6,525 nt of DNA from Candidatus Poribacteria bacterium (GCA_002687025.1 NYZG01000328.1:1-6525), one strand, 5' to 3'. Numbered from the stretch's first letter, positions 1 to 6,108 are shown. A program made the numbers and translations. The notes: generated from the letters alone by a model not told the origin.

Positions 1-2
1 AA

Positions 3-752
3 CGCCTGCCGGAACGCGAGGCCGCGGAGCGCAGACGCTCCTGGGAGCAGGGGGTGTCCTCCTACTTCGCCGAATGGCGGGAGACACTCGAGGCGGTGCT
101 GGCGTCTCCGCCCGACGGGCCGACCCCGGCCGGCCGCGTGGACGCGTTCTCGCGGCGTTTCTCAGACATCGAGGACGGCTCGCTCACCGCGATCGAAAGC
201 CGAAACCTGCTACACGGAATCCCGCGAGCGGCGCTGACCCGATGCGGCAAGGAGGTGCCCAAGCGCGACGGAGCCGAAGAGACACTGGCCGAAGCGCGCC
301 GACGTGGGTTCGATGTCCACATCATCTCGGCGAATTGGTCGGCCGACATGCTCCGCGGGGCCGTCGGCGACGTCGGAGATGTCCACAGCAACGACCTCGA
401 ATTCGATGCCGATGAGGTGACGACCGGCAAGTTCCTGCGCAGGATGGTCTCCGCGCGAGACAAACGCGCCTGCCTGAAACGTCTCGCGGCGGGACGCGGG
501 CGGGTGACCTACGTCGGCGATGGCATGAACGACCTGGCGGCCCTGCTGGAAGCGGACATCGGCATCGTCATCGGTCGCAAGCAGGATATGGCGCGCGCGT
601 GCGCGGCGTTGGACATCCCCACGTACGCGATGGCGCAGGCGGGACAGGTTTCGGCGGGCGAGTCGCTGCTGCGGGTGGACGGCTGGAACGAGATCGCCGG
701 GTGGCTGTTTGAGCGGGAAAGGGTGGGAGTCGAACCCACCGCGGACGGTTGA
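3..752 (+). CDS. HAD-superfamily phosphatase, 5'-partial, similar to the HAD domain of thiamin monophosphate phosphatase TH2
   Basis: The frame is open from the left edge, so the gene starts outside the window. The GTG at 54 has a fair Shine-Dalgarno before it, but starting there would leave out HAD motif I (the DxD nucleophile), which must lie upstream. Counting from codon 54, motif II is the Ser of HIISANWS (residue 92), motif III is Lys137 in SARDKRA, and motif IV is GDGMND (155-160) followed by LLEADIGIVIG. This pattern is a phosphoserine-phosphatase-like HAD hydrolase using Mg2+ and an aspartyl-phosphate intermediate. From memory, the stretches around HIIS, the VHSND/TTGK region and LLEADIGIVIG match the C-terminal HAD half of plant TH2, which removes phosphate from thiamin monophosphate. 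That substrate is inference. The fold seems complete at GWNEIAGWLF (about base 710). The last 12 codons are antisense to the tRNA gene selC and are probably a run-on tail. Confidence 0.85.
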   Translation, partial: RLPEREAAERRRSWEQGVSSYFAEWRETLEAVLASPPDGPTPAGRVDAFSRRFSDIEDGSLTAIESRNLLHGIPRAALTRCGKEVPKRDGAEETLAEARRRGFDVHIISANWSADMLRGAVGDVGDVHSNDLEFDADEVTTGKFLRRMVSARDKRACLKRLAAGRGRVTYVGDGMNDLAALLEADIGIVIGRKQDMARACAALDIPTYAMAQAGQVSAGESLLRVDGWNEIAGWLFERERVGVEPTADG

Positions 753-805
753 CGCCCGCATCTGGTTTTGAAGACCAGTAGAGCCACCGGACCCTATCCT
801 CCCCC
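714..805 (-). tRNA. selC: Selenocysteine tRNA (tRNA-Sec, anticodon UCA)
   Basis: Read on the minus strand, the gene folds as a bacterial tRNA-Sec. The acceptor stem has 8 base pairs (798-805 with 715-722, including two G-U pairs), and the discriminator base G is at 714. The D stem has 6 base pairs with a 4-base CGGT loop. The anticodon stem CTGGT/ACCAG (774-778 with 762-766) encloses loop CTTCAAA, which places anticodon TCA at 769-771. The long variable arm has a stem GCGGGC/GTCCGC. The T arm has 5 base pairs (723-727 with 735-739) and loop TTCGACT. The 8+5 acceptor/T domain and 6-bp D stem are the hallmarks that separate tRNA-Sec from tRNA-Ser. CCA is not encoded. After charging with serine and conversion by SelA, it delivers selenocysteine at in-frame UGA codons with SelB. 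Its 3' half overlaps the end of the convergent HAD gene. No selA, selB or selD lies in the window. Confidence 0.95.
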
Positions 806-824
806 ACATAGTCGGGCATCGGGA

Positions 825-853
825 AGTATCCCCGCCACGGCGCCGAGCCCCAA
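825..853 (-). promoter_or_regulatory. Possible sigma70-type promoter for selC
   Basis: On the minus strand TTGGGG (848-853) is followed after 17 bases by GATACT (825-830). This would place transcription start near 818, about 12 bases before the mature tRNA 5' end. The spacing is ideal, but the boxes match consensus at only 3 of 6 and 4 of 6 positions, so this is a candidate only. Confidence 0.35.
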
Positions 854-932
854 CGCGATGCGGCAGGGCGCTCTCTACTGGGGATGCAACTGACCTGGCG
901 TGCCTGCCTGGCCGCCGCCGGGACGGCCGCTG

Positions 933-994
933 CGAGGTACGCGCTGCCGCGTCGCCACGCGAGATACCTCGTCGCGATGCTCCTCGGCATGACA
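933..994 (-). repeat. Fragment resembling a dispersed GTCAT...GAGGAGC...ATCTCG intergenic repeat
   Basis: Read on the minus strand from 994, the stretch begins TGTCATGCCGAGGAGC and continues through CGACGAGGTATCTCGC to 959. From memory this resembles an intergenic repeat seen in many bacterial genomes, often spuriously translated, with GTCAT, CGAGGAGC, CGACG and ATCTCG blocks. Just beyond it CGAGGTA (933-939) is repeated inverted as TACCTCG (965-971), which could form a hairpin with a 25-base loop. Only one copy is present in this window, so repeat status rests on resemblance and not on a second copy. Confidence 0.4.
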
Positions 995-999
995 GAGTG

Positions 1000-1040
1000 G
1001 TGGGGTGATCCGCGCGCAACGCCATCACAGGCTACCCCAC
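1000..1040. repeat. Imperfect inverted repeat downstream of the membrane-protein gene
   Basis: GTGGGGT (1000-1006) is matched by ACCCCAC (1034-1040), and inside it GTGAT (1005-1009) is matched by ATCAC (1024-1028). The two can stack into one stem with a bulge on one side and a 14-base GC-rich loop. It lies about 80 bases past the DUF6785 stop codon and could help end that transcript, but it has no T tract. Confidence 0.35.
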
Positions 1041-1117
1041 CCGGCAAGGACCGCCCTGCGGACACGGGCAGGATGTGGGCCCAGGACGGTGGGGCCGGTT
1101 GGCACACGCTCGCGAGT

Positions 1118-3034
1118 CTAGCGTCCGGTAGGGAGGATGTTGTAGCCCTGGCCCGTGATGAGTCCCACAACCACCCAGACCCCGGCCATGGCGTAGTCGC
1201 CGAAGATCAGACCGATGAAGAGCGGCACGCCGCGACGGTACACGCGCGGCCCCCCAAGCCGAATGACGCCGGACTTCACGATCCAGGCGATCATGACCGA
1301 TGCCCACAGGTAGTACGACGGGGAACTGCACCCGACCGCGTACCCGATCGGGTGCAGCGCAAACCACGCGAAGCGGTACCGAAGCGCCAGCATGACCACG
1401 GTCGCCACCACGCCGATGCAGAGGCTGTACACTTCCACCCATGGCACGCCTTGAGGGTTCTGTATCAGGCTCACGGCCCGTTCGTACGGCGCCCTGGAGA
1501 ACCATCGGCGCGCGAACTCGGTATTGAGCGCGCCTTCCGCATACGCCATGTGCAGCGTCGCGGCGGAGGACGCCACCAGGCCGACAACCGTCGCTGCCGC
1601 CACCATACCGACAAGATGCCACCGCCTCAGCCGCAACGTCTCGGCGACGCGCACGCCATGCAGCATCTGCGCCATCATGAATTGCTCCCACGCGCGCATG
1701 AGTGAATGCTGTGGAATCGCGAGCAGCGGCAAGTTGCGGGGACCGATGACACGCGTTCCCTGCAGGATCATCATGTAATCCGATGGATAGAACGGCGCGT
1801 GCGCGACGAGCATGCCTCCGCTCGCAACCATCCAACCCAACACCGTCGACACGGTGACGAACAGCGCCAGCACAATCAGCACGACCCACGCGTCGGCTCC
1901 GGCGTACACGCACATCGCCGTCATCACCGCTACGCTTGCCGCCGCGGCCAACACGGCCCATCTATAAGGGAGATACTCGCGGGTATCGTCGACCGTGTGG
2001 CGTGAACCGACGGCGCAACGGATCACCGCTACTATGTGCCCGCGCGACAGCCAGATCAGCGACGCCGCAATTACCAGTATCGCGCCCATCGACTGCCGGC
2101 TCGCGGCTATCCACGGCCCGACGGGGATGGCGAACGCCGATATCGCGGCATATTGCGCTTTGTACACGAAGAAGAAGAACCACAGGCTGAACGAGAGCCC
2201 GAGAGGCAGCAAATAGCAGATTCCGATCACCGCCGGGTACACCATCACGATGATCGCCGGCCATAGATCCAGCGCGGCCCAGGGCTTGGTGTTCAGACCA
2301 CCCGTGAGCGGAATACGCGTGGGTATAGCCGGCGCCGCTGGCACGTACTGATGGAGCCCGTTCACGGTGTGCAGGATCACCGGCAGAAGCGCCCCGATCC
2401 AGAGCAGTTTGTCGGAGAACACGCTACTCGATGCCGGCGCGGCGTCGTGACGGGCCAACTCGACGGGCAAGCGCACCAGGGGATAGCCGAACCGTTCGCG
2501 TTCCACCCACGGTCGCCGGAGAAGACAGGCCAGGCAATACAGCAGGACGAAGCACACGAGACCGAAACAGAGCCAGAAGGCCAGAGGACGAGCCCACGCG
2601 TCCCAGGGAATGTGGGGCGCGCCGGACAGCGGCCGCTCGAAGAACTGTCGCGCCGCCTGCCGATCGGTCACAATCGCCCACGATGGGATCGCGGAGACGA
2701 TCAGGGCTTCCCAGTCGTTCTCCGGCGTGGCGAAATAGACCGGGGCCGCGAGCAACGGCAGTAGGAACCCAACCAACCCGCGCAGCGGGATCACGCTTGC
2801 CACTGCGCTCATGATCCATATGCACCCGAGCTCGAGGCTGTCGAGGCGCGCGGACGGCTTCACCCGACGGGCCACGGGGTTGGCGACCAGGCTCAGGAAG
2901 CTGAGGATCAGGAACGATGCGAGGGGCAGGTTGCCGCCCAGAGAGGAACTGCGGACGGCGTAGTTGTTGTAGGGCGCCACCAGGCTCTGTAGCACCACCC
3001 ACGCGATGCCGATGAGGAAGGCGCGCAAGGTCAT
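1118..3034 (-). CDS. DUF6785/DUF6784 family multi-spanning membrane protein (OPT-like)
   Basis: The protein has 638 residues and is almost entirely hydrophobic helices, roughly a dozen to fourteen by eye, so it is an integral membrane protein. The N-terminal part carries the block WVERERFGYPLVRLPVEL after a long helix, which I recognise as typical of DUF6785. The C-terminal part has HPIGY, then a W...MIAWIVKSGVIRLGG block and a YRRGVPLFIGLIFGD block, typical of DUF6784. These two domains normally occur together in proteins of about 600-650 residues and look distantly related to OPT oligopeptide transporters. Transport is therefore plausible, but the substrate is unknown. A GTG seven codons upstream (ending 3055) is an alternative start. 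I prefer the ATG at 3034 because it directly precedes the first membrane helix (RAFLIGIAWVV), though neither start has a strong Shine-Dalgarno. The gene lies about 270 bases downstream of the kinase gene, with no partner transport component beside it. Confidence 0.9.
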   Translation of the reverse strand: MTLRAFLIGIAWVVLQSLVAPYNNYAVRSSSLGGNLPLASFLILSFLSLVANPVARRVKPSARLDSLELGCIWIMSAVASVIPLRGLVGFLLPLLAAPVYFATPENDWEALIVSAIPSWAIVTDRQAARQFFERPLSGAPHIPWDAWARPLAFWLCFGLVCFVLLYCLACLLRRPWVERERFGYPLVRLPVELARHDAAPASSSVFSDKLLWIGALLPVILHTVNGLHQYVPAAPAIPTRIPLTGGLNTKPWAALDLWPAIIVMVYPAVIGICYLLPLGLSFSLWFFFFVYKAQYAAISAFAIPVGPWIAASRQSMGAILVIAASLIWLSRGHIVAVIRCAVGSRHTVDDTREYLPYRWAVLAAAASVAVMTAMCVYAGADAWVVLIVLALFVTVSTVLGWMVASGGMLVAHAPFYPSDYMMILQGTRVIGPRNLPLLAIPQHSLMRAWEQFMMAQMLHGVRVAETLRLRRWHLVGMVAAATVVGLVASSAATLHMAYAEGALNTEFARRWFSRAPYERAVSLIQNPQGVPWVEVYSLCIGVVATVVMLALRYRFAWFALHPIGYAVGCSSPSYYLWASVMIAWIVKSGVIRLGGPRVYRRGVPLFIGLIFGDYAMAGVWVVVGLITGQGYNILPTGR

Positions 3035-3305
3035 GTCGCTGCCTGATTGCCACACGGAAGATGGAGCGTCATCCGCGAACGTGTCGCCGATGGTCGCCGC
3101 GCTTCCGGCCCATGCCGAACGGCGGAACCGCGGCCGTCAACGCCGGTGAGCGTAACGGCGCGCCATGACCGTGGCAAGGCAGGCCAACCAGTCAGGCGTG
3201 GCCATGAGCAATGTTGGCGGCCGAAAACCGGATATGACACCAGGGGGCGGCGTGAAGGCCGATGCACGGATGCTGGCGACTCGGCCGACTCACGGGACAG
3301 CAGGA
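3035..3305. other. Spacer between the kinase and the membrane-protein gene
   Basis: These 271 bases hold no supported gene. A 78-codon minus frame across it overlaps the start of the membrane-protein gene and is rich in Arg, Pro and Trp, so it is judged noise. I see no clear terminator after the kinase and no convincing -35/-10 pair for the membrane protein. Whether the two are co-transcribed cannot be decided by eye. Confidence 0.6.
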
Positions 3306-4301
3306 TCAGAGTAGCTCAGCAAGCGCCGAGAAGTCGACGTGTAGGACGGGGGCGCCCCTCTCGATCCGCTGCTTGCGCCCGTGCATGAAGCTCGCCCAGG
3401 GTTCGGACAGGTCTTCCACGTCCAGGCTGCGATGGATCGCCGTGTAGTCGTATATCTCGCGGAGCTTGAGAAACCGCGGTATCTCGAGAAGCCATGACCA
3501 ATCGAGGGCGTTCTCTCGCGCGTATCCGCGGAAGAAGCGAACCAGGTATTTCTCGACGACATCCGGCGGGTCGCTCTCCGCGACCGAACAGTACACGATG
3601 ACGGCGAGATCGTACGCAAACCAGGAGACCCCGCAGTCGTCGAAATCAAAGAACCTCGGAATCCCGCGCCTGTCCACGTGGAAGTTCCACCGGTGCGCAT
3701 CTCCGTGGACCAGCCCGTACGCGTCGCGTCCCGCGGGAAGGCATCTGAGATGCGCTATGAGGACGTTGAACCGGTCCAGGCACATTTCATGGGCGGTCGG
3801 CAGCCACTGCCTGACGTGGCGCTCAATATCGTCAAGGATGTGCGGGCGCGCGCAGACTGGGTCGGACGGCGCGTAGTCCTTGGTCAGGGCGTGCATCCTC
3901 CCGATGGCCTGCCCGTACGCTTCGGCGATGGAGCGAACATGTGCGGCGTCTCGAGGTTTCTCTCCCGGCGCGTATGCGAACGCCGTCGCCAGGAAATGCC
4001 CGCTTCGGTCGTCGGCAATCACCTCGACAAGCGCTCCGCTCGCCGACGGTATCGGCCGAGCGACATCGGCTCCGCAGCGCGCGAGATGCTCGATCCAGTC
4101 GAGCTCCGCGTGCACTGCCGCCACGGAGCGGTGCAGCGTATGTCCGACACGGAGTATGTATCGCGCGCCGGCTCGTGCGAATTCGTAGACGAAGCTCTCG
4201 AACGCGTCGATCTTGCGCACTGTGTTGCGGGGTATGGCGTAGCGACGGAACGCCTCGACCTCGATGGCCTCTGTGAAGCGGCTCGTGATTTCCGGTTCCA
4301 T
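3306..4301 (-). CDS. Phosphotransferase of the aminoglycoside phosphotransferase (APH) / SrkA-like kinase fold
   Basis: This 331-residue protein has the full length of the APH family (PF01636). The N lobe has SFVYEF followed by YILRVGH (48-54), the usual beta strands around the nucleotide site. The C lobe has the catalytic loop LVHGDAHRWNF with D201 and N206, followed by FFDFDDCG with the metal-binding aspartate at D219-D221, then WFAYDLAV, also conserved in the family. The family transfers phosphate from ATP to small molecules (aminoglycosides, choline, homoserine) or to Ser/Thr residues. The HGDxHxxN...DFDD pattern is closer to the homoserine-kinase-II/SrkA branch than to clinical resistance enzymes, but the substrate cannot be read from sequence. 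The start at 4301 is supported by AGGGG five bases upstream of ATG. A short coding-like stretch in the same frame ends 12 bases upstream. The protein is probably cytoplasmic, with no signal or membrane segment. Confidence 0.9.
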   Translation of the reverse strand: MEPEITSRFTEAIEVEAFRRYAIPRNTVRKIDAFESFVYEFARAGARYILRVGHTLHRSVAAVHAELDWIEHLARCGADVARPIPSASGALVEVIADDRSGHFLATAFAYAPGEKPRDAAHVRSIAEAYGQAIGRMHALTKDYAPSDPVCARPHILDDIERHVRQWLPTAHEMCLDRFNVLIAHLRCLPAGRDAYGLVHGDAHRWNFHVDRRGIPRFFDFDDCGVSWFAYDLAVIVYCSVAESDPPDVVEKYLVRFFRGYARENALDWSWLLEIPRFLKLREIYDYTAIHRSLDVEDLSEPWASFMHGRKQRIERGAPVLHVDFSALAELL

Positions 4302-4313
4302 TCCATCCCCTGG

Positions 4314-4481
4314 TCATCCCTTGGAGGCGACTGCGACGTCCGTGGCCGACAGCACACGGTCGGGCGTGAATCCGTACGCGGCATGGGTCGCTTGGGCAGG
4401 GGATTCCACAACTGCGCGCAGGCCGACGCGTGTCGCGCGTCCATCGTGTACCCACGATATGATGCGCACAACGAATACCGT
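4314..4481 (-). CDS. Possible small ORF upstream of, and in frame with, the kinase
   Basis: From 4481 to 4314 the minus strand has a coding-like frame of about 55 codons that ends in TGA (4314-4316), 12 bases before the kinase ATG. The translation begins TVFVVRIISWVHDG and ends near SATDVAVASKG. It is hydrophobic at first and lacks the Arg/Pro excess of shadow frames here. By hand count its GC is about 71, 55 and 69 percent at codon positions 1, 2 and 3, a pattern consistent with coding but not decisive. An AGGAG (4489-4493) sits 7 bases before an ACG codon at 4481. The nearest conventional start is GTG at 4469, about 19 bases from that AGGAG. I recognise no family. It may be a small gene coupled to the kinase, the remnant of a longer gene, or chance. 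The TGA being in frame with the kinase is discussed as a finding. Confidence 0.35.
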   Translation of the reverse strand, partial: TVFVVRIISWVHDGRATRVGLRAVVESPAQATHAAYGFTPDRVLSATDVAVASKG

Positions 4482-4558
4482 GGCGACTCTCCTGATATCG
4501 GCGGAGACGCGGCTTCCGAGAAAGCAGCGCGGCGGGTCGTTGCGCCCGACCTTCCGCC

Positions 4559-4573
4559 GGTTTCACAGAAACC
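4559..4573 (-). other. Short perfect hairpin just after the acetyltransferase stop
   Basis: GGTTTC (4559-4564) and GAAACC (4568-4573) form a perfect 6-bp stem with a 3-base loop, 13 bases past the acetyltransferase stop codon. It is followed on the minus strand by GC-rich sequence without a T run. It is therefore not a standard intrinsic terminator and may only stabilise the 3' end or be incidental. Confidence 0.3.
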
Positions 4574-4585
4574 CGCAGACGGATG

Positions 4586-5221
4586 TCATGTCGCGAGGTC
4601 AATGTGGAACCCGCAGCTCGGGCCGAACTCCAGGGTCGACTCTTCCTCGGCTCCACGAGTGAAGCCCACGCCCTCCCAGAACTCGACGTTGGGAAGCCAT
4701 CCCCAATCTCCGTCGATGAAGGCCGACCCCTGGATGCGCTCCCAGCCGCGTTCCTTCGCCCAATCGACCAGGTAGTTCGCCATCGCCGTCCCAAGTCCCT
4801 TGCCCCGCAACTCCGGCTTGACGCTCGCGCACTGGACTACGAGGACCTTTGCGTCGAGATCGCCAAAGGCGACGGGTGTGGCCCGCTGAAGGGCCGCCAA
4901 TTCGGACTCGTCCGGGACTCCCGCCTCGCCGGGTACGTAGTGGATGCAGTGAGGCAGCGCGGAGGCGAACCCTAGAGGTCTGAACGGGAGGAACCCCACG
5001 ACGGCCGTGTCCTGCCAGGCGAGGATCGCCGCGGCGCCGTATGCCTCAGTGAGCTTCCGGTAGTACACGGCGTAGATGGGATTGGGCCACGCCTTCGCGG
5101 ATGCGCGGCACGTGAGCTCCACCGTGATCCCTTTTGGCTCGGTGTCCGCCATGAGGTAGTCCTCGCCCATGGGCCGGATGGTGGTCTCGGCGCCTCCAAC
5201 CCAGACGGTGGTCGGATTCAT
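4586..5221 (-). CDS. GNAT-family N-acetyltransferase
   Basis: This 211-residue protein has the GNAT core in its second half. Beta strand 4 and motif A read VLVVQCASVKPELRGKGLG (127-144), with the acetyl-CoA pyrophosphate-binding RGKGLG at 139-144 and the following helix TAMANYLVDWAKERG. Motif B carries FWEGVGFTRG (181-190), the usual (N/F)xxxGF signature. The N-terminal part, with WPNPIYAVYYRKL and an AILAWQDTAVVGFLPFRP strand pair, fits GNAT strands 2-3. It would transfer an acetyl group from acetyl-CoA to an amine, but the acceptor is not deducible. The start is well supported: GAGGAG lies 6 bases before the ATG at 5221. The gap to the lipoprotein stop is only 19 bases, so both genes are probably on one mRNA. 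The protein is cytoplasmic, with no signal peptide. Confidence 0.9.
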   Translation of the reverse strand: MNPTTVWVGGAETTIRPMGEDYLMADTEPKGITVELTCRASAKAWPNPIYAVYYRKLTEAYGAAAILAWQDTAVVGFLPFRPLGFASALPHCIHYVPGEAGVPDESELAALQRATPVAFGDLDAKVLVVQCASVKPELRGKGLGTAMANYLVDWAKERGWERIQGSAFIDGDWGWLPNVEFWEGVGFTRGAEEESTLEFGPSCGFHIDLAT

Positions 5222-5240
5222 CTCACACTCCTCGGACGCC

Positions 5241-6038
5241 TCAGCGCGTCACGGTGACCGTCACGGCTCCGTCGTTGTCGGCGAATACGGAGTCGTTGAC
5301 GCCGAGGTACAACACGCCTGCCTTCGTCGGAGCCGAGTGGGTCTCGCCCAGGCCGTTCGTATACCGTGCGTCCTCGCCGACGGTGAATTCGATGAACTCG
5401 CCGATCTGGAACGGCTCACCATCTTCCCCGAGCCGTCCTATCAGGGAGCCGCCATTGCATGTCCGGGACGTCCATCCGGGAGTGCCCGGCGGCCCGGCCA
5501 CGCCTGGATTGCCCAGAGGATCACCGTTTACATCGTGACGTGGGTCGTTGGGGTCGTTCTTGTTCAGCAGCCAGTCACCCTCACCGACGATAGTCACCCG
5601 CGTGCCCTCTGCCAGCAGAAGGCCGGTATCCGTCCACGGCGCGTCCGCCGGCGCGGTGAAGATCGAGATGCCGACGCGAATCAGGTCGGGCTTGGTAACG
5701 GCGTCGGAGATGCCGTTCGCATCGGTTACTGTAAGGGACACCGTGTATATCCCCGGCGCGGTGTACGTGTGCGCGGGGCTTCGTTCCGCGCTCGTGTCGC
5801 CGTCGCCAAAGTCCCATGCGGCTTCCACGATGGCTCCGGTGGAAAGGTCCTCAAATGTGACATCGAGAGGCGTGTCGCCCTGTACCGGAGTCGCCCGGAA
5901 CGCCGCCGCGAGTTCAGGCAGGTCCTGTGGGCCGGGGTCTTGCGCTTCGTCCTCGCCACACCCTAGCCATGCCGCAAGGGCGAGGAAGGACGCGCACAGA
6001 AGGGCGAGCGAAACGTGGGTTAGGCGGATGGCGTTCAT
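5241..6038 (-). CDS. Secreted lipoprotein with PKD domain and LecA (PA-IL)-like lectin domain
   Basis: Starting at ATG 6038 (GAGGG six bases upstream) the protein has 265 residues. Longer in-frame starts exist further upstream, but only this one places a signal peptide at the N-terminus: RLTHVSLALLCASFLALAAWLGC, with Cys27 as likely lipidation site. The lipobox is imperfect, with W and L at -3 and -2. A linker of acidic and Pro residues follows. Residues about 44-122 form a PKD domain with the diagnostic WDFGDG (75-80) and HTYTAPGIYTVSLTVTD. Residues about 125-264 resemble PA-IL/LecA-type beta-sandwich lectin domains: WTDTG, GEGDW, LIGRLGEDGEPFQIG, and LYLGVNDSVFADNDG, where the DND stretch sits where LecA binds calcium. 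A loop of this domain (176-188) has four Gly-X-Y triplets. The likely role is a surface sugar- or polysaccharide-binding lipoprotein, which is inference. It is the first gene of a pair with the acetyltransferase. Confidence 0.88.
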   Translation of the reverse strand: MNAIRLTHVSLALLCASFLALAAWLGCGEDEAQDPGPQDLPELAAAFRATPVQGDTPLDVTFEDLSTGAIVEAAWDFGDGDTSAERSPAHTYTAPGIYTVSLTVTDANGISDAVTKPDLIRVGISIFTAPADAPWTDTGLLLAEGTRVTIVGEGDWLLNKNDPNDPRHDVNGDPLGNPGVAGPPGTPGWTSRTCNGGSLIGRLGEDGEPFQIGEFIEFTVGEDARYTNGLGETHSAPTKAGVLYLGVNDSVFADNDGAVTVTVTR

Positions 6039-6099
6039 CGTCTGCCCTCGCGTCTGCAGGGCGCCGGCGCCCCACATGGTCACGCGGATGCGTGTCGGC

Positions 6100-6108
6100 A
6101 GTATACCA
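6100..6108 (-). promoter_or_regulatory. Extended -10 promoter for the lipoprotein-acetyltransferase pair
   Basis: On the minus strand TGGTATACT (6100-6108) is an extended -10 element: TGn followed by TATACT, 5 of 6 matches to TATAAT. Transcription would start near 6093, leaving a leader of about 55 bases before the ATG at 6038. No good -35 box lies 17 bases upstream, as is common for extended -10 promoters. Confidence 0.5.

Larger units (their letters stand above)
806..1117. other. Intergenic region between selC and the membrane-protein gene
   Basis: These 312 bases have no convincing coding frame. Open frames across them on both strands are rich in Arg and Pro, lack family motifs, and run through the tRNA or the neighbouring gene, so they are judged shadows. 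The region holds the possible selC promoter, a fragment resembling a dispersed repeat (933-994), and an imperfect inverted repeat (1000-1040). It also holds a GGCCC/GGGCC inverted repeat (1078-1082 with 1092-1096, 9-base loop) and the palindrome CTCGCGAG (1109-1116) just after the DUF6785 stop. None of the hairpins is followed by a T run on the minus strand, so no intrinsic terminator can be called. Confidence 0.7.

Noticed and set aside
54..752. Start of the HAD gene at GTG 54
   Set aside because: The GGGAG before it looks like a ribosome site, but the frame is open to base 3 and the essential HAD motif I is missing downstream of 54, so the real start must lie outside the window.
714..805. 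tRNA-Ser, because of the long variable arm
   Set aside because: The anticodon loop reads UCA in the 34-36 position, and the acceptor (8 bp) and D stem (6 bp) are those of tRNA-Sec. Serine tRNAs have 7-bp acceptors and do not carry UCA in place of UGA/GGA/CGA/GCU.
884..1705. A 273-codon plus-strand frame covering the intergenic region and the DUF6785 3' part
   Set aside because: It is antisense to the clearly coding membrane protein over most of its length, is His/Arg/Pro-rich and has no family motif.
1032..1961. A 309-codon minus-strand frame
   Set aside because: It overlaps the DUF6785 gene in another frame and is Arg/Gly/Val-rich, typical of shadow frames in GC-rich genes.
3678..4794. Long frames on both strands across the kinase and the region up to the acetyltransferase
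   Set aside because: They run across the start of the kinase and the end of the acetyltransferase, whose motifs are unambiguous in other frames, and they contain no recognisable domain.
5472..5520. A collagen-like protein
   Set aside because: Only four Gly-X-Y triplets occur inside a lectin-like domain, far too few for a triple helix, so this is noted as a loop feature only.
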